A stretch of DNA of 64,000 nt from Flagellimonas sp. HMM57. Its GTDB lineage: Bacteria; Bacteroidota; Bacteroidia; Flavobacteriales; Flavobacteriaceae. Within the stretch, counting starts at the first letter, position 1. Each line of letters begins with the position of its first letter. Location of the stretch: contig NZ_CP090004.1 in NCBI RefSeq assembly GCF_021390175.1, forward strand, positions 3,835,001 to 3,899,000, read 5' to 3'. Under the pieces are notes generated by a model, which made no database searches, was not told where the DNA came from, and saw only the letters and a program-made list of their open reading frames with translations. The translations under genes were made by a program, and so were the position numbers. This document shows, piece by piece, positions 62,778 to 64,000 of the stretch.

Positions 62778-64000
62778 TCCTTTTTCTGTTTAATCGATTT
62801 TTTACCAAAACTCTCATTGAGCTGTCGCGCTTCCTGTTCGTTGACCGAGGCAAGCCATTTCTCGTATTGCTCGGCGGGCATTTCGGCATAACCAAGAGTA
62901 TCCACCGTTTCATATTGCTCCAGAACCGATTTATAAAGTTTGACCAATTGGGGGTAATGTCTTATCTCATCAAAGTTTTCTTTGGTAATCCCCAATTGTT
63001 CCGTGGCATATTTCAGTTTTACCGTCTGCAAATTAGCCTTCGATAATTGGGCGGGAATATTTTTTGGGTCGATTTCAAGAGCAGTGTTCAAAACTTCTTC
63101 TGCAAAATCGTCATAGCCATATTTTCTTATATAACCAACAGCCAATTCAGCAAAATAATTAGATAAAAGCTCTTGTTCATTCATAGGATGCATGAATATC
63201 TTGTTCTGTATTGCCTCGGCCTTTACGTAGCCAGAGTTCAGGATAAAAGCATCCGTGGTGAGCATATGATTGGTGAGTTCTATATTGTACCATGTCCCAC
63301 TGTCATCGGGAAACTTTATATAGGAGTGGTTGGGCGAAAGTGCCAAATGCGCCACCGCACCGATTTCCTCGGCTAGGATGAGGTATAATCTCGGTAAAGA
63401 ATTGCACTGACCCTTTCCCGTTAAAAGAAGTTTATGGACAAACATTTTGCTCCAATCCTTTCTGCCCCAGTAATCATCAAAATCATATTCAAACAGAAAG
63501 TGTTTTAAGCCCTTGGATTTGATTTCCAGAGTGTCAGCAAAGAATTGGAATAGCAGGTAATTTTTTGCTAGGTTGCTTTTTACATCTAAATCTAATTCCT
63601 TCATTTTTTCTCGAAGGAAATCACCTGTTTGTTTTATTGTCTGCTCAAACTCGGAATAATCTTTTTCATTCTCGTAAAAAGCATTCTCAACAATGAAGGT
63701 TGCTTTTTTTGCGGAAAAGGTGTTTTCCCGCATTACCGACAACTCTGCAAAAGCATTTCGGTAGTGTTGGGAGCCTTTTGAATTTGCGAATGAGGGCAAT
63801 GCACTTGGAATACCGTTCATTGTAGTGAAGGCGTCTTGGATAATCTCCCTTTTGGCCTTTTCTTCCGCTTCGACTTTTCTGATATCGGCTTCGTGCATCG
63901 CCATTTGGCGGGCATACCTATCCCTGTCGTTCGATGGAGAACTGGAAAAATAGCTTAGAACATTAATGGGTTGTGTAGGCTGTAAAGTACCGTAGGATTG
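62774..64000 (-). CDS. Transglutaminase-like protein, paralogue (5' end outside window)
   Basis: The frame is open to the right edge with no stop, so the start lies beyond position 64000; residues upstream of the first in-window ATG (63904) read like protein (SSSPSNDRDRYARQ, then an Arg/Lys/Glu coiled coil AEEKAKREIIQ). The core repeats the partner's motifs: GKGQCNSLPRLYLILAEEI, LSPNHSYIKF and TWYNIELT, with C-terminal TPR-like helices. It is about 30 percent identical by eye to the 61707-62777 protein. The missing 5' part may carry a further domain; this cannot be judged here. Confidence 0.7.
   Translation of the reverse strand, partial: QSYGTLQPTQPINVLSYFSSSPSNDRDRYARQMAMHEADIRKVEAEEKAKREIIQDAFTTMNGIPSALPSFANSKGSQHYRNAFAELSVMRENTFSAKKATFIVENAFYENEKDYSEFEQTIKQTGDFLREKMKELDLDVKSNLAKNYLLFQFFADTLEIKSKGLKHFLFEYDFDDYWGRKDWSKMFVHKLLLTGKGQCNSLPRLYLILAEEIGAVAHLALSPNHSYIKFPDDSGTWYNIELTNHMLTTDAFILNSGYVKAEAIQNKIFMHPMNEQELLSNYFAELAVGYIRKYGYDDFAEEVLNTALEIDPKNIPAQLSKANLQTVKLKYATEQLGITKENFDEIRHYPQLVKLYKSVLEQYETVDTLGYAEMPAEQYEKWLASVNEQEARQLNESFGKKSIKQKKD

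Overview
The window is chromosomal DNA from a marine-type member of the Bacteroidota, almost certainly Flavobacteriaceae (Maribacter/Muricauda/Zobellia-like). Evidence: AT-rich sequence with weak Shine-Dalgarno sites, a TAnnTTTG-type -7 promoter box, a PorP/SprF plus OmpA plus T9SS-sorted adhesin cluster, SusC/TonB-type outer-membrane protein ends, BatA-type and YfhO proteins, and many lipoproteins with the SCSDDDD type of N-terminus. No rRNA, tRNA, CRISPR array or insertion sequence was seen.

Layout. 1-8 kb: the end of a TonB-dependent receptor with an acidic lipoprotein partner, folE and msrA, a LolD-like ATPase, a TIGR02757 protein, and a PhoX/DUF839 lipoprotein followed by a di-heme cytochrome c peroxidase. 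8-16.7 kb: a membrane LytTR regulator, an outer-membrane-like protein, a serine hydrolase, a Tat-exported Gfo/Idh/MocA oxidoreductase, an S10 carboxypeptidase cluster and a glycosyltransferase. 16.7-18.9 kb: a BspA-like surface lipoprotein bracketed by palindromic intergenic repeats. 18.9-31 kb: BatA-like protein, a degenerate dihydroorotase, hydrolases, MBL hydrolase, bcp, nth, ECF sigma factor and uvrA. 31-38.6 kb: a gliding/T9SS surface cluster (six-repeat DUF7507-like adhesin, SprF, OmpA) followed by an Arg-rich secreted protein. 38.6-53.4 kb: flippase, glycosyltransferase and YfhO; a GNAT protein; two hydrolases, the first with a 3' frameshift; a probable sulfonolipid (capnine) gene pair; an S9 oligopeptidase; and YbaB.

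53.5-64 kb is the accessory part. It lies wholly on the minus strand and reads from right to left. Two paralogous transglutaminase-like proteins are tightly coupled to a secreted protein made of a signal peptide, a short RHS core and a JAMM/JAB metalloprotease-like C-terminus; a lipoprotein follows 2 bases later. Downstream are two more RHS-core/JAMM cassettes that lack signal peptides, each followed or overlapped by a lipoprotein gene, then a run of paralogous lipoproteins (one family, four tandem copies plus a decayed one). I read this as a polymorphic toxin locus with one expressed toxin/immunity pair, displaced or silent toxin tips and a bank of immunity genes. Recent gene conversion (a 462-base block with one visible mismatch) and homopolymer frameshifts (A9, G9) in candidate immunity genes support active diversification. 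The lipoprotein form of the immunity candidates suggests that the target compartment is the periplasm or envelope.

A second system-level signal is a pair of 10-base direct repeats with an exact 21-base period upstream of the BspA-like gene and of the T9SS adhesin cluster. It has the geometry expected of a LytTR-regulator site and would link these two surface loci in one regulon.
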